A stretch of DNA of 64,000 nucleotides, taken from positions 71,298-135,297 of the forward strand of contig JBFWSR010000008.1 in the NCBI GenBank assembly GCA_050248275.1. The letters are read 5' to 3'. The DNA comes from CAILZL01 sp050248275. GTDB lineage: Bacteria; Pseudomonadota; Gammaproteobacteria; Steroidobacterales; Steroidobacteraceae. The position numbers and the translations under genes are program-made. Positions 34,295 to 44,035 of this stretch are shown here, piece after piece (the stretch's first letter is position 1; each line of letters begins with the position of its first letter). Under the pieces are notes generated by a model. It was not told the origin of the DNA, did not search any database, and was given only the letters and a program-made list of their open reading frames with translations.

Positions 34295-35455
34295 TCACAG
34301 TCGATCACGCAAGTCACGGAAACCAAAACCACTCAACTCCAGCTCGCAATTTTTGGCGAAGGCCATGGCCTTAAAACTTTCGCCCATCTCACCCGGCAAG
34401 GTCAGTTTCTGTACCTGCTGCGACAACTGCCAGCGGCGTGCATCGTCCTGCCCGCTTAGATCCACGAGCAGGCGATCCAGGCCAGCACCCAACAGAAAAT
34501 GCGCCTGAGTGGCAAAGCCCTTTAATTCCAGGCCGGCAGCCAGCCCTGCTTCCGCCAATGCGGTGAAATCCACCCAGACAGTGATGTCCTGCAGACCGAC
34601 ATTTAGCAATGGGTCGTCATGCATGCGCTGGCGAAAGAAACAGCTCAAAGTGCCCTGCCTGCGTTCAACGCTGTAGTACTGCGACTGCGGCCAGCCATAG
34701 TCAATGAACAGCATCACGCCACGCTGCAGAGCCTCTGCCAGCGACTTGATCCAGGCAGGCAGTTGCAGATTCACTTCACTGCAATAGCCCTCGGGCAAAC
34801 GTACATTCAAATTGCTTTCGATTGCCCGGACTGCTGCCAGCAGTTCGGCATTGGCCGCGCGGGTCTGCCAGGCCAGTCCTTGCCCGGCATTCATTACTCC
34901 CAGTATCTGCGGCACACCGTGCTGGATGCGGAAACGCTGCACCGGCAGTGCATCCAGCACTTCATTGGCAACGATCACACCGGCAAATTCGCAGGGCAGT
35001 GCATCGAGCCATTGCACACGCGTCATGTGTTGCGGTAATTGTTGTTGTAACAATGCCTGCTGACGGGCACGCAGATCGGCACTCACTTCCAGAATGCAAT
35101 AGCGCTCCGGCAGACATTGCAGGCGTTCGAACTCACGCAGCATTTCCAGCGCCATCACGCCCGACCCTGCGCCCAGTTCCAGCACGCTGCCCTGGCCTGA
35201 TTGCTGCAGCGCCTCTGCACATTGACGCGCTATACAGCGACTGAACAAGGGAGAAATTTCCGGCGCAGTGGTGAAGTCGCCGCCCGCACCCAGCTTGTGG
35301 GTACCGGCGCTGTAGTACCCCAGTCCCGGTGCATACAGGGCCAGGTTCATGAAAGACTGAAAATCAAGCCAGCCACCTGCGTTTTCGATCTCGGCGCGAA
35401 TCAGCGCCAGCAGACGCTCGCTGTGCGCCCGCTCTTCGAGCGTCAACCGGGCCAT
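34295..35455 (-). CDS. SAM-dependent methyltransferase, MidA/NDUFAF7 family
   Basis: From the ATG at 35455 the product has 386 residues. It opens with LTLEERAHSERLLALIRAEIENAGGWLDFQSFMNLALYAPGLGYYS, the family start. GGDFTTAPEISPLFSRCIARQ, the SAM motif VLELGAGSGVMALEML and ANEVLDALPVQRF follow. The mitochondrial relative methylates an arginine of complex I; the bacterial function is not settled. Two alternative starts (35494 and 35506) lie upstream. It is divergent from the pteridine reductase gene with 59 bases between starts. Confidence 0.88.
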   Translation of the reverse strand: MARLTLEERAHSERLLALIRAEIENAGGWLDFQSFMNLALYAPGLGYYSAGTHKLGAGGDFTTAPEISPLFSRCIARQCAEALQQSGQGSVLELGAGSGVMALEMLREFERLQCLPERYCILEVSADLRARQQALLQQQLPQHMTRVQWLDALPCEFAGVIVANEVLDALPVQRFRIQHGVPQILGVMNAGQGLAWQTRAANAELLAAVRAIESNLNVRLPEGYCSEVNLQLPAWIKSLAEALQRGVMLFIDYGWPQSQYYSVERRQGTLSCFFRQRMHDDPLLNVGLQDITVWVDFTALAEAGLAAGLELKGFATQAHFLLGAGLDRLLVDLSGQDDARRWQLSQQVQKLTLPGEMGESFKAMAFAKNCELELSGFGFRDLRDRL

Positions 35456-35514
35456 CAAATCTTCACGGCGAGATGTTAAGGTGTGCTGCAACATCGAACG
35501 AATCATCCAAGACC

Positions 35515-36276
35515 ATGAGTACTGGTGAAAATGACAAGCAACTGGCTGGCAAAGTCGCGCTGATTACCGGCGGAGCCAAGCGTCTGGGCAATGCCATCGC
35601 ACACGCATTGCATCGGGAAGGCGCGCAACTGGTGATTCATTATCGCAGTTCGCAAGCCAATGCCGAGGCCCTGGTGACCGAATTGAACAGGCTACGCGCT
35701 CATTCCGCCATTGCGCTGGCCGGTGACCTGCTCGATACCCGCGCCCTGCCGCAATTGATTGCGCAAACCATCCAGCAGTTCGGCCGCCTGGACATTCTGG
35801 TGAACAACGCCTCCAGTTTCTACCCGACACCGGTTGGTTCGATCAGCGAACAGCAGTGGAACGATCTGCTGGGTAGTAACCTGAAAGCACCCCTGTTTCT
35901 GGCGCAGGCCGCTGCGCCCTATCTGCGCGTCACAGAAGGCTTGATCCTCAACATGGTGGACATTCATGCGCAGCGTCCGTTGCCGGCCCACACGGTGTAT
36001 TCGATCGCCAAAGCGGGCCTTGCCACGCTGACCAAATCGCTGGCGCGCGAACTGGGACCGGAAATTCGCGTCAATGCCATCGCGCCCGGCCCGGTGTTAT
36101 GGCCGGAACAACAGATGAGCGCCGAGTTGCAGCAGGAAATCATCAGCAAGACTGCCCTCAAGCGTCAGGGCTCTCCCGAAGACATCGCTCGCGCGGCGCT
36201 GTTCTTCGCCAAGGATGCCCCCTATGTGACGGGACAGATCCTGGCCATTGATGGCGGACGCAGCATCGGTTGGTAG
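35515..36276 (+). CDS. Pteridine reductase (SDR family, PTR1/FolM-like)
   Basis: The 253-residue short-chain dehydrogenase has the dinucleotide motif VALITGGAKRLGNAIAHAL; the Arg after Lys (GGAKRLG) is typical of pteridine reductases that use NADPH. NNASSFYPTP and YSIAKAGLATLTKSLARELGP supply the NNA motif and the active-site Tyr and Lys. The tail GQILAIDGGRSIGW closes the fold. It would reduce dihydrobiopterin or dihydrofolate. The convergent folK and the following folB support a pterin role. The ATG at 35515 is chosen because the upstream 14 codons overlap the divergent leader. Confidence 0.88.
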   Translation: MSTGENDKQLAGKVALITGGAKRLGNAIAHALHREGAQLVIHYRSSQANAEALVTELNRLRAHSAIALAGDLLDTRALPQLIAQTIQQFGRLDILVNNASSFYPTPVGSISEQQWNDLLGSNLKAPLFLAQAAAPYLRVTEGLILNMVDIHAQRPLPAHTVYSIAKAGLATLTKSLARELGPEIRVNAIAPGPVLWPEQQMSAELQQEIISKTALKRQGSPEDIARAALFFAKDAPYVTGQILAIDGGRSIGW

Positions 36277-36312
36277 GCCGAACACACTGCGCGGCAACCA
36301 CCCAACAAAGTT

Positions 36313-36795
36313 CTAAATCTTGACAGTCACCATCGGGTGTGCGGCCTGATCGAATTCCCGCCACAGATCGCCAATGGTCTGCTTGAGCGTGGGATGCACC
36401 AGATCAGGGGCCAATTCGGCCAATGGTCCCAGCATGTAGGCACGTTTGAGCAGATCGGGGCGCGGCAGGGTAATGACATGGGTGGCGCAGACCATATCGC
36501 CGTACAGCAGCAGATCCAGATCCATGGAACGCGGCTCGAATTTGGGCGCCTTGCGCGGGCGACCGCACAGGTTCTCGACGGCTTGCAGCACCGACAGCAC
36601 TTCGGTGAGCGTCAACTCGGTTTCGAAGCCAATCACCAGATTGATGAATTCGGGCCCTTCGAAGCCCACCGCCCGATTACGGTAGGCAGGCGACACACGC
36701 AGGTCACCAACTCGACGTTTCAGGGCGGAAAGAGCGCTGCGCAGATTTAATTCTGGTTGGATATTGCTGCCAGCAGCAACGTAGACATCAGGCAT
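36313..36795 (-). CDS. folK: 6-hydroxymethyl-7,8-dihydropterin pyrophosphokinase
   Basis: The 160-residue protein has VYVAAGSNIQPELNLRSALSAL at the N terminus and the HPPK signature EPRSMDLDLLLYGD with the two Mg-binding aspartates near residue 95, plus VITLPRPDLLKRAYMLGPLAELAPDL. It transfers pyrophosphate from ATP to hydroxymethyl-dihydropterin, the step before dihydropteroate synthase. It follows folB by 9 bases in the same direction, so the two are probably co-transcribed. Confidence 0.95.
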   Translation of the reverse strand: MPDVYVAAGSNIQPELNLRSALSALKRRVGDLRVSPAYRNRAVGFEGPEFINLVIGFETELTLTEVLSVLQAVENLCGRPRKAPKFEPRSMDLDLLLYGDMVCATHVITLPRPDLLKRAYMLGPLAELAPDLVHPTLKQTIGDLWREFDQAAHPMVTVKI

Positions 36796-36804
36796 GATCT
36801 ATCT

Positions 36805-37179
36805 CTAGCTAGGTTGTAGGTAATCTTCGGCACGACGCTCAATCAATATCCCTACATCCCGCGAGTTTCGGATCGCACCTTGTTTGTTCAATCTTACACG
36901 TACCCAAGGCACATCGAACTCAGTAATCACAATTCGTGCAATATTTTCCGTCAGCGTCTCCACCAGCTGGAACTGCGACTCGCCCACAAAGCTCAACAGA
37001 CGCTTGCTGACCTTCTTGTAATCCACTGTGTCGTCGATGTGGTCACTCTGCGCAGCCTTGCGAATATCGCAGGCCATTTCCAGATCGATCACCACCGTCT
37101 GCTTGACCTTGCGCTCCCAGTCCCAGATACCGACGATGCATTCGGTGCGCAGTGAGCTCAGAAAAATCTTGTCAGTCAT
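36805..37179 (-). CDS. folB: Dihydroneopterin aldolase
   Basis: From the ATG at 37179 the product has 124 residues. MTDKIFLSSLRTECIVGIWDWERKVKQTVVIDLEMACD is the family opening, with the IGxxxWER pattern, and DTVDYKKVSKRL gives the conserved DYxxV. LVETLTENIARIV carries the catalytic glutamate. It splits dihydroneopterin into the pterin alcohol used by FolK. Upstream ATG and TTG codons in frame (37188 and 37191) could add three or four residues. Confidence 0.93.
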   Translation of the reverse strand: MTDKIFLSSLRTECIVGIWDWERKVKQTVVIDLEMACDIRKAAQSDHIDDTVDYKKVSKRLLSFVGESQFQLVETLTENIARIVITEFDVPWVRVRLNKQGAIRNSRDVGILIERRAEDYLQPS

Positions 37180-37235
37180 AACGTCCATCAAGGTTAATTA
37201 ATTGATTTGTCTGGACAATGGCAATCAAACCGCGA

Positions 37236-38249
37236 TCACGGCGGACACAGTGATGCCATCGGCCAGCGCGCCGTTGCACGAATCTTCAGATCGTCCCGCT
37301 CACCCAATAGCAGACGCTGGCAGCCAGCATAGGCAATCATCGCCGCGTTGTCGGTACAAAATTCCGGGCGCGGATAACGCACGCTGACACCTCGCTTGTT
37401 GCCCAGCGCCAGCAACCGTGCGCGCAAACTGCGATTGGCGCCCACGCCGCCTGCAACCACCAGCGTCTGCGTACCGGTCTGATCCAGGGCACGCGCGCAC
37501 TTCGCCGCCAGCGTTGCCACCACTGCTTCCTGAAATGCGCACGCCACATCGGCGCGGGTCTGGTCATCGAGCTGCAAAGCGCGCACCGCGACGACCACGG
37601 CGGTCTTCAAACCACTGAAGCTGAAATCCAGTCCGGGACGATCCAGCATAGGCCGCGGAAACTGGAAACGCCCCGCCTGACCCTGTTCGGCCAGCCTGGC
37701 CAATGCCGGTCCACCCGGATAAGGCAATCCCAACACCTTGGCAGTCTTGTCAAAAGCCTCGCCGGCAGCATCGTCCACGGTACTCCCCAGAATCCGGTAC
37801 TGACCCAGACCGGCCACCTCGGCCAGTAGGGTATGGCCGCCAGACACCAACAAGGCCACAAATGGATACTGCGGCGGATCGGGTTCCAGCATGGGCGCCA
37901 ACAAATGCCCTTCCAGGTGATGCACGCCCACCGCCGGGATGCCGCGCGCGAACGCAAAACTGCGCGCCACCGCCGCCCCCACCAGCAATGCGCCAATCAG
38001 ACCCGGTCCTGCCGTATAAGCCACGCCGTCCACCCGTTCGCGAGTGATTCCAGCTTCCCGCAAGGCGGCATCCAGCAACGGCAAAACCTTGCGGACATGA
38101 TCGCGTGAAGCCAGTTCCGGCACTACCCCGCCATACTGAGCATGCATGGCGATCTGACTGTATAACTGGTGTGCCAACAACCCCCGGTCGCTGTCGTAGA
38201 CAGCCACTGCGGTTTCATCACAGGAGGTTTCAATCGCCAGTACGCGCAT
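37236..38249 (-). CDS. tsaD: tRNA threonylcarbamoyladenosine synthase subunit TsaD
   Basis: The 337-residue ASKHA-fold protein begins MRVLAIETSCDETAVAVYD, then has VGVHHLEGHLLAPML with the metal-binding HxxxH, FVALLVSGGHTLL, and VAGGVGANRSLRARL. It transfers threonylcarbamoyl to A37 of ANN-decoding tRNAs together with TsaB and TsaE. AAGGCAC precedes the ATG at 38249, which is preferred over an upstream start five codons earlier. It is divergent from rpsU, the standard gammaproteobacterial arrangement. Confidence 0.96.
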   Translation of the reverse strand: MRVLAIETSCDETAVAVYDSDRGLLAHQLYSQIAMHAQYGGVVPELASRDHVRKVLPLLDAALREAGITRERVDGVAYTAGPGLIGALLVGAAVARSFAFARGIPAVGVHHLEGHLLAPMLEPDPPQYPFVALLVSGGHTLLAEVAGLGQYRILGSTVDDAAGEAFDKTAKVLGLPYPGGPALARLAEQGQAGRFQFPRPMLDRPGLDFSFSGLKTAVVVAVRALQLDDQTRADVACAFQEAVVATLAAKCARALDQTGTQTLVVAGGVGANRSLRARLLALGNKRGVSVRYPRPEFCTDNAAMIAYAGCQRLLLGERDDLKIRATARWPMASLCPP

Positions 38250-38290
38250 GTGCCTTTTCACCACCGCCCCACAGGGCGCTCCACCCGGCT

Positions 38291-38319
38291 TTGCTTTTCG
38301 GCCCCGGGCTTATTAAACT
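38291..38319 (+). promoter_or_regulatory. Candidate sigma-70 promoter of rpsU
   Basis: TTGCTT (38291-38296), 17 bases, TAAACT (38314-38319). Both hexamers match at four positions and the spacing is ideal. It lies about 65 bases before the rpsU start and would drive the macromolecular-synthesis operon. Confidence 0.5.
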
Positions 38320-38339
38320 GCCGCGCTCTTTTTACCCCG

Positions 38340-38362
38340 TAGACCGGTCCATTCCCGGTCTA
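38340..38362 (+). promoter_or_regulatory. Leader hairpin upstream of rpsU
   Basis: TAGACCGG (38340-38347) and CCGGTCTA (38355-38362) form a perfect 8-bp stem with a 7-base loop. It ends 22 bases before the rpsU ATG, just ahead of its GAGG ribosome-binding site, a position where it could affect initiation or bind the S21 protein. Confidence 0.5.
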
Positions 38363-38384
38363 TCCATTTCAGTCCGAGGTTGCG

Positions 38385-38615
38385 ATGCCTAGCGTTCGCG
38401 TTCGAGAGAACGAATATTTCGATGCTGCCCTGCGCCGTTTCAAGCGCGCCTGCGAGAAGGCCGGTGTGTTGACCGAGCTGCGTCGCCGTGAATTCTACGA
38501 GAAGCCCACCCAGGAACGGAAACGCAAAAAAGCGGCTGCCGTCAAGCGCCACATGAAGCGCAGCAACCGCCCCATAGGTGCGCCGCGCTCTCGTCCCGCC
38601 ACTGCCCGCGCCTGA
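38385..38615 (+). CDS. rpsU: 30S ribosomal protein S21
   Basis: The 76-residue basic protein with MPSVRVRENEYFDAALRRFKRACEKAGVLTELRRREFYEKPT is a clear bS21, in the length range seen outside enterics with a slightly extended C terminus (SRPATARA). It helps the 30S subunit choose mRNA start sites. GAGG lies six bases before the ATG. It heads rpsU-yqeY-dnaG-rpoD, joining translation, replication priming and transcription initiation in one locus. Confidence 0.97.
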   Translation: MPSVRVRENEYFDAALRRFKRACEKAGVLTELRRREFYEKPTQERKRKKAAAVKRHMKRSNRPIGAPRSRPATARA

Positions 38616-38628
38616 TCCGTCTCCGTAC

Positions 38629-39075
38629 ATGTCCCTTAAAGAGCGTATCAGCGAGGACATGAAGGCCGCCATGCGCGCCAAGGAGGCCGATCGCCTTGGC
38701 ACTATCCGCATGCTGCAGGCCGCCATCAAGCAGCGCGAAGTGGACGAACGCATCACGCTGGATGATGCGCAAGTGATGGCCGTGCTGGAGAAAATGATCA
38801 AGACGCGCCGGGAGGCCCTGGAGCAATTCCGGGCCGGTGCGCGTGAAGATCTGGCTGAAAAAGAAGCGCGCGAGATTGCGCAGTTGCAGGTTTATCTGCC
38901 TGAGCCATTGTCCGCCGCAGAACTGGAAACAGTGATTGCAACTGCCATTGCCAGCACCGGCGCCAGTTCCATCAAGGATATGGGCAAGGTGGTGACCGCT
39001 GTCAAACAGCAGGCTGCCGGACGCGCCGACATGGGCGCAGTCAGCGCCGCGATCAAGGCCAAGCTGGGCGGCTGA
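38629..39075 (+). CDS. yqeY: GatB/YqeY domain protein
   Basis: From the ATG at 38629 the product is 148 residues, the usual size. It has MSLKERISEDMKAAMRAKEADRLGTIRMLQAAIKQREVDERI and AQLQVYLPEPLSAAELE, with the small helical C-terminal domain of GatB (KDMGKVVTAVKQQAAGRADMGAVSAAIKAKL). A role in tRNA amidotransferase-like chemistry is suggested by the domain but not shown. It starts 13 bases after rpsU, as often seen in gammaproteobacteria. Confidence 0.92.
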   Translation: MSLKERISEDMKAAMRAKEADRLGTIRMLQAAIKQREVDERITLDDAQVMAVLEKMIKTRREALEQFRAGAREDLAEKEAREIAQLQVYLPEPLSAAELETVIATAIASTGASSIKDMGKVVTAVKQQAAGRADMGAVSAAIKAKLGG

Positions 39076-39196
39076 CACTTGTATCTCCGTCGATTCGGCT
39101 GATTTTAAAGGTGATGTTCAGCGCCTTTTAGTTTTGCGCAGACGCCGCAGTGGCTGCTACTGTGCAGCCCCTTTCCTGTCAGCCTGACTGCCGCTC

Positions 39197-40960
39197 GTGT
39201 CCGGACGCATTCCGCAATACTTTATTGATCAGCTGATCGCGCGCACCGACATCGTCGAGGTGATTGGCACACGCGTGTCGTTGCGCAAGGCAGGCAAAGA
39301 ATACAAGGCATGCTGTCCGTTTCACGACGAGAAAACGCCGTCATTCAATGTCGTGCCTGACAAGCAGTTCTATCACTGCTTCGGTTGTGGCGCACACGGC
39401 ACGGCACTCGGTTTCCTGATGGAATACGATCATTTGAGTTTCGTTGAAGCCGTGGAAGAACTGGCCGCCCGCGCCGGTCTGGAGGTACCGCGCGAGGAAT
39501 CAACCCATCCGGTCGCCGCCAAACCCGATCAGGATCAATACTCCCTGCTGGAAAAAGCCGCCGAGTACTATCGGCAGCAACTGCGCGCCACACCGGCAGC
39601 CATCGATTACCTGAAAAAACGCGGCCTCACGGGTGAAACTGCTGCGCGCTTTGGCATCGGTTACGCTGCCGATGCTTGGGATGGCCTGATCAAGCAACTG
39701 GGCCATGACGACAGTACCTTGCAGGCACTGACTCGCGCCGGCCTGCTGATCGAGCGCGACAGCAAGAACGGTTTTTATGACCGTTTCCGGCATCGGGTGA
39801 TGTTTCCGATCCGCGATTCACGCGGTCGCACCATTGGCTTCGGTGGCCGCGTCATTGACCAGGGCGACCCGAAATATCTGAACTCACCGGAAACCGAGCT
39901 GTTCCATAAAGGCCGCGAATTGTATGGCCTGTACGAAGCCCGTCAGAGCACCCGCCAGTTGAAGCAACTGCTGGTAGTCGAAGGCTATATGGACGTGGTC
40001 AGTCTGCATCAAGCAGGCATTACCTACGCCGTAGCAACTCTGGGAACCGCCACCACTCCCGAACATCTCAAGCGCCTGTTCCGCGTCTGTAATACCGTCG
40101 TGTTCTGTTTCGATGGCGACCGTGCCGGTCGCGCCGCAGCCTGGAAAGCACTGGAAGTCGCCTTACCGGTGATTAATGAAGGGCATCTATTGCGCTTCCT
40201 GTTGCTGCCGGAAAAGCATGATCCTGATTCTCTGGTCACCGAAGAGGGTCGTGAGGCCTTCGAGGCGCGCATCAGCCATGCCACGCCATTGTCGGAATAT
40301 CTGGTCAAGGAGCTGGCCGCTCGCTGCGACCTGAGCCATGTGGACGGCCGCGCCCAGTTCACGGCCGAGGCGCAACGCCTGATGAACCAGCTCAATGACG
40401 ACAGCTACCGGACGCTGTTGTATCAGCCCCTGGCGGAAGCCCTGAACATTTCGGTGGACCGGCTGCGACAATTGATCCCACCCAGCCGCCCGCCCCGGGA
40501 ACACACCTCCCGACCGACCTTGGCTCCACCACCCAACCTGTCCGGCAGCGGCAGCATGGTGCAACGAGTCATCCGCAACCTGCTGCATTACCCGGAATCC
40601 GCGCTGGCGCTCAATCGCCTTGACGAGCTTCAGCAGGTTGATCGGCCTGGCATGACCCTGCTGGTTCAACTGGCGAGCGAACTCCAAATTGAACCCAGCC
40701 TTCCTCCGGCAGCCCTGCTGGAACGCTGGCGACAGCGGCCGGATTTTCACTATATAGACAAGCTTTTCTTGAAAGGACCGGTAGCGTTCAACCTGGAAAG
40801 CGCCATAAATGACGTAAAAGATGCCATGGAACGGTTGCTTGCTGAGCATTTTCCTCAAGATAGATTTAATGATCTACTCAAACGGTTCAATCTCGGCACA
40901 TTGAGCGCGGAGGAAAAAAAGGAATTCGTTGAACTGACCAGACACCGGGGCAACAGATAG
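39197..40960 (+). CDS. dnaG: DNA primase
   Basis: The 587-residue enzyme begins at a GTG. The CHC2 zinc ribbon has C40, H43, C61 and C64 (CCPFHDEK ... FYHCFGCGAHG). The RNA polymerase core starts near 125, with the Toprim motif LLVVEGYMDVVSLHQAG at about 255 and FCFDGDRAGRAAAWKAL with the metal aspartates. The C-terminal helicase-binding domain is at about 440-587. It makes the RNA primers for replication. No other start in this frame fits the family opening SGRIPQYFIDQLIARTDIVEVI. Confidence 0.97.
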   Translation: MSGRIPQYFIDQLIARTDIVEVIGTRVSLRKAGKEYKACCPFHDEKTPSFNVVPDKQFYHCFGCGAHGTALGFLMEYDHLSFVEAVEELAARAGLEVPREESTHPVAAKPDQDQYSLLEKAAEYYRQQLRATPAAIDYLKKRGLTGETAARFGIGYAADAWDGLIKQLGHDDSTLQALTRAGLLIERDSKNGFYDRFRHRVMFPIRDSRGRTIGFGGRVIDQGDPKYLNSPETELFHKGRELYGLYEARQSTRQLKQLLVVEGYMDVVSLHQAGITYAVATLGTATTPEHLKRLFRVCNTVVFCFDGDRAGRAAAWKALEVALPVINEGHLLRFLLLPEKHDPDSLVTEEGREAFEARISHATPLSEYLVKELAARCDLSHVDGRAQFTAEAQRLMNQLNDDSYRTLLYQPLAEALNISVDRLRQLIPPSRPPREHTSRPTLAPPPNLSGSGSMVQRVIRNLLHYPESALALNRLDELQQVDRPGMTLLVQLASELQIEPSLPPAALLERWRQRPDFHYIDKLFLKGPVAFNLESAINDVKDAMERLLAEHFPQDRFNDLLKRFNLGTLSAEEKKEFVELTRHRGNR

Positions 40961-41050
40961 CGCTCAGCTCCATCCCAAACCACCGCAGTCATTATGTTGC
41001 TTTAAGCGACCGCGAATAGCGCACCCACCCAAAACCGCCGTTTTGAGCCA

Positions 41051-41089
41051 AGAGAGTGCTCATCGAACCTAGCTATGAGCAGACTCTCT
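41051..41089 (+). promoter_or_regulatory. Long hairpin between dnaG and rpoD
   Basis: AGAGAGTGCTCAT (41051-41063) pairs with ATGAGC plus ACTCTCT (41075-41089), giving a 13-bp stem with a two-base AG bulge and an 11-base loop. No T-run follows directly. In E. coli this intergenic region holds an RNA processing site that separates dnaG and rpoD mRNA levels; a similar role here is inference. Confidence 0.55.
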
Positions 41090-41139
41090 AAGTAGAATGC
41101 GCGGTCCTTTTATATCCCCCCGCGCGATTCGCGTTTTAA

Positions 41140-43047
<1,908 letters not shown>

Positions 43048-43076
43048 TCGGTACAGGTATGTAGCCCGTAACCGGA

Positions 43077-43105
43077 AGCCGATGGTAACTCGCCGTCGGC
43101 TTTTT
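43077..43105 (+). terminator. Rho-independent terminator of rpoD
   Basis: AGCCGATGG (43077-43085) and CCGTCGGCT (43093-43101) form a 9-bp stem with one G-T pair, followed by TTTTT ending at 43105. It lies 30 bases after the rpoD stop and closes the operon. Confidence 0.85.
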
Positions 43106-43145
43106 CTTTGGCACGCATCCACCGATACCTGACGCAGCCAACTCC

Positions 43146-43742
43146 ATGTCCAGCAAGCTATCTCGCGAGTTCTATCTTCAGGACACGCTCACGGTTGCCC
43201 GCTCCCTGATCGGCATGCATCTGGTTCATCGCGTGCAGGATGTGCTGCGCATTGGCCGCATTGTGGAAACCGAGGCCTACCTGGGACCCGAAGACCAGGC
43301 TGCTCATTCGGCCAGGGGCCAGACACCGCGCAATGCGGCCATGTTCGGACCACCGGGACATGCCTATGTCTATTTGATCTACGGCATGTGGCATTGCATG
43401 AACGTGGTCACGCGTGAAGCGGGCGTGCCGCATGCGGTATTGATTCGCGCCGTGGAACCAGTGAACCATCCGGGCGCAAAAACCCATGGCCCGGGATTGC
43501 TGTGCCGCGCCCTGGAGATCGACCGCAGCCTGAACGGCGCAGATCTGCGTAGCGACACACTGTGGATTGAAGCACCGCCACAGCCGATCAATGTGCAAAT
43601 CGCCGCCGCTGCGCGCATCGGCATCGATTACGCCGGCGACTGGGCGAGCAAGCCATGGCGTTTTTATGATCGGCAATCGCCGTTCGTGTCCACCCTCAGC
43701 GCTGTACAACGCCGGAAACTCGGACAGCCGCCTGCTGCCTGA
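43146..43742 (+). CDS. DNA-3-methyladenine glycosylase (AAG/MPG family)
   Basis: The 198-residue protein has the MPG motifs RIVETEAYLGPEDQAAHSARGQTPRNAAMFGPPGHAYVYLIYGMWHCMNVVT, with the catalytic glutamate and the intercalating tyrosine region, then AVLIRAVEP and HGPGLLCRALEID. It removes alkylated purines from DNA, starting base excision repair. The sequence before the ATG is a weak ribosome-binding site. It stands alone after the rpoD terminator and is transcribed in the same direction. Confidence 0.93.
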   Translation: MSSKLSREFYLQDTLTVARSLIGMHLVHRVQDVLRIGRIVETEAYLGPEDQAAHSARGQTPRNAAMFGPPGHAYVYLIYGMWHCMNVVTREAGVPHAVLIRAVEPVNHPGAKTHGPGLLCRALEIDRSLNGADLRSDTLWIEAPPQPINVQIAAAARIGIDYAGDWASKPWRFYDRQSPFVSTLSAVQRRKLGQPPAA

Positions 43743-43786
43743 ATCTGCAACAGGTGGCCGAATCGTCGGCGTTGTTATGGCTTACA

Positions 43787-44035
43787 ATGTGCCGCTATTC
43801 GAGTCGTGTACAGGCTGTCATTCACTTGCGCATCGCCAAACCCATCCTGCTGGTCAGCACTCCGATCGGAGTCGTTTGGGGTGTGGTCGAAGCTTATCGT
43901 TTCAAGCCGACACTGGCGGCGCTCATGTGCCTGCTGTTGAGCGTGATCAGCGCCTTTATCTGGTACACGGTACGCACTGTGCGTCGTGAACAACAGCACG
44001 GCCATCCATCCAGCAATCCGACGAGTCAACGATGA
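43787..44035 (+). CDS. Small membrane protein coupled to sthA
   Basis: The 82-codon frame begins at the ATG at 43787 and ends in the sthA start (ATGA at 44032-44035), which supports it being translated. Two hydrophobic helices (AKPILLVSTPIGVVWGVVEAY and LAALMCLLLSVISAFIWYTV) sit between basic ends, suggesting a small inner membrane protein. No strong ribosome-binding site is visible, and a GTG at 43754 is an alternative start. No family was recognised. Confidence 0.55.
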   Translation: MCRYSSRVQAVIHLRIAKPILLVSTPIGVVWGVVEAYRFKPTLAALMCLLLSVISAFIWYTVRTVRREQQHGHPSSNPTSQR

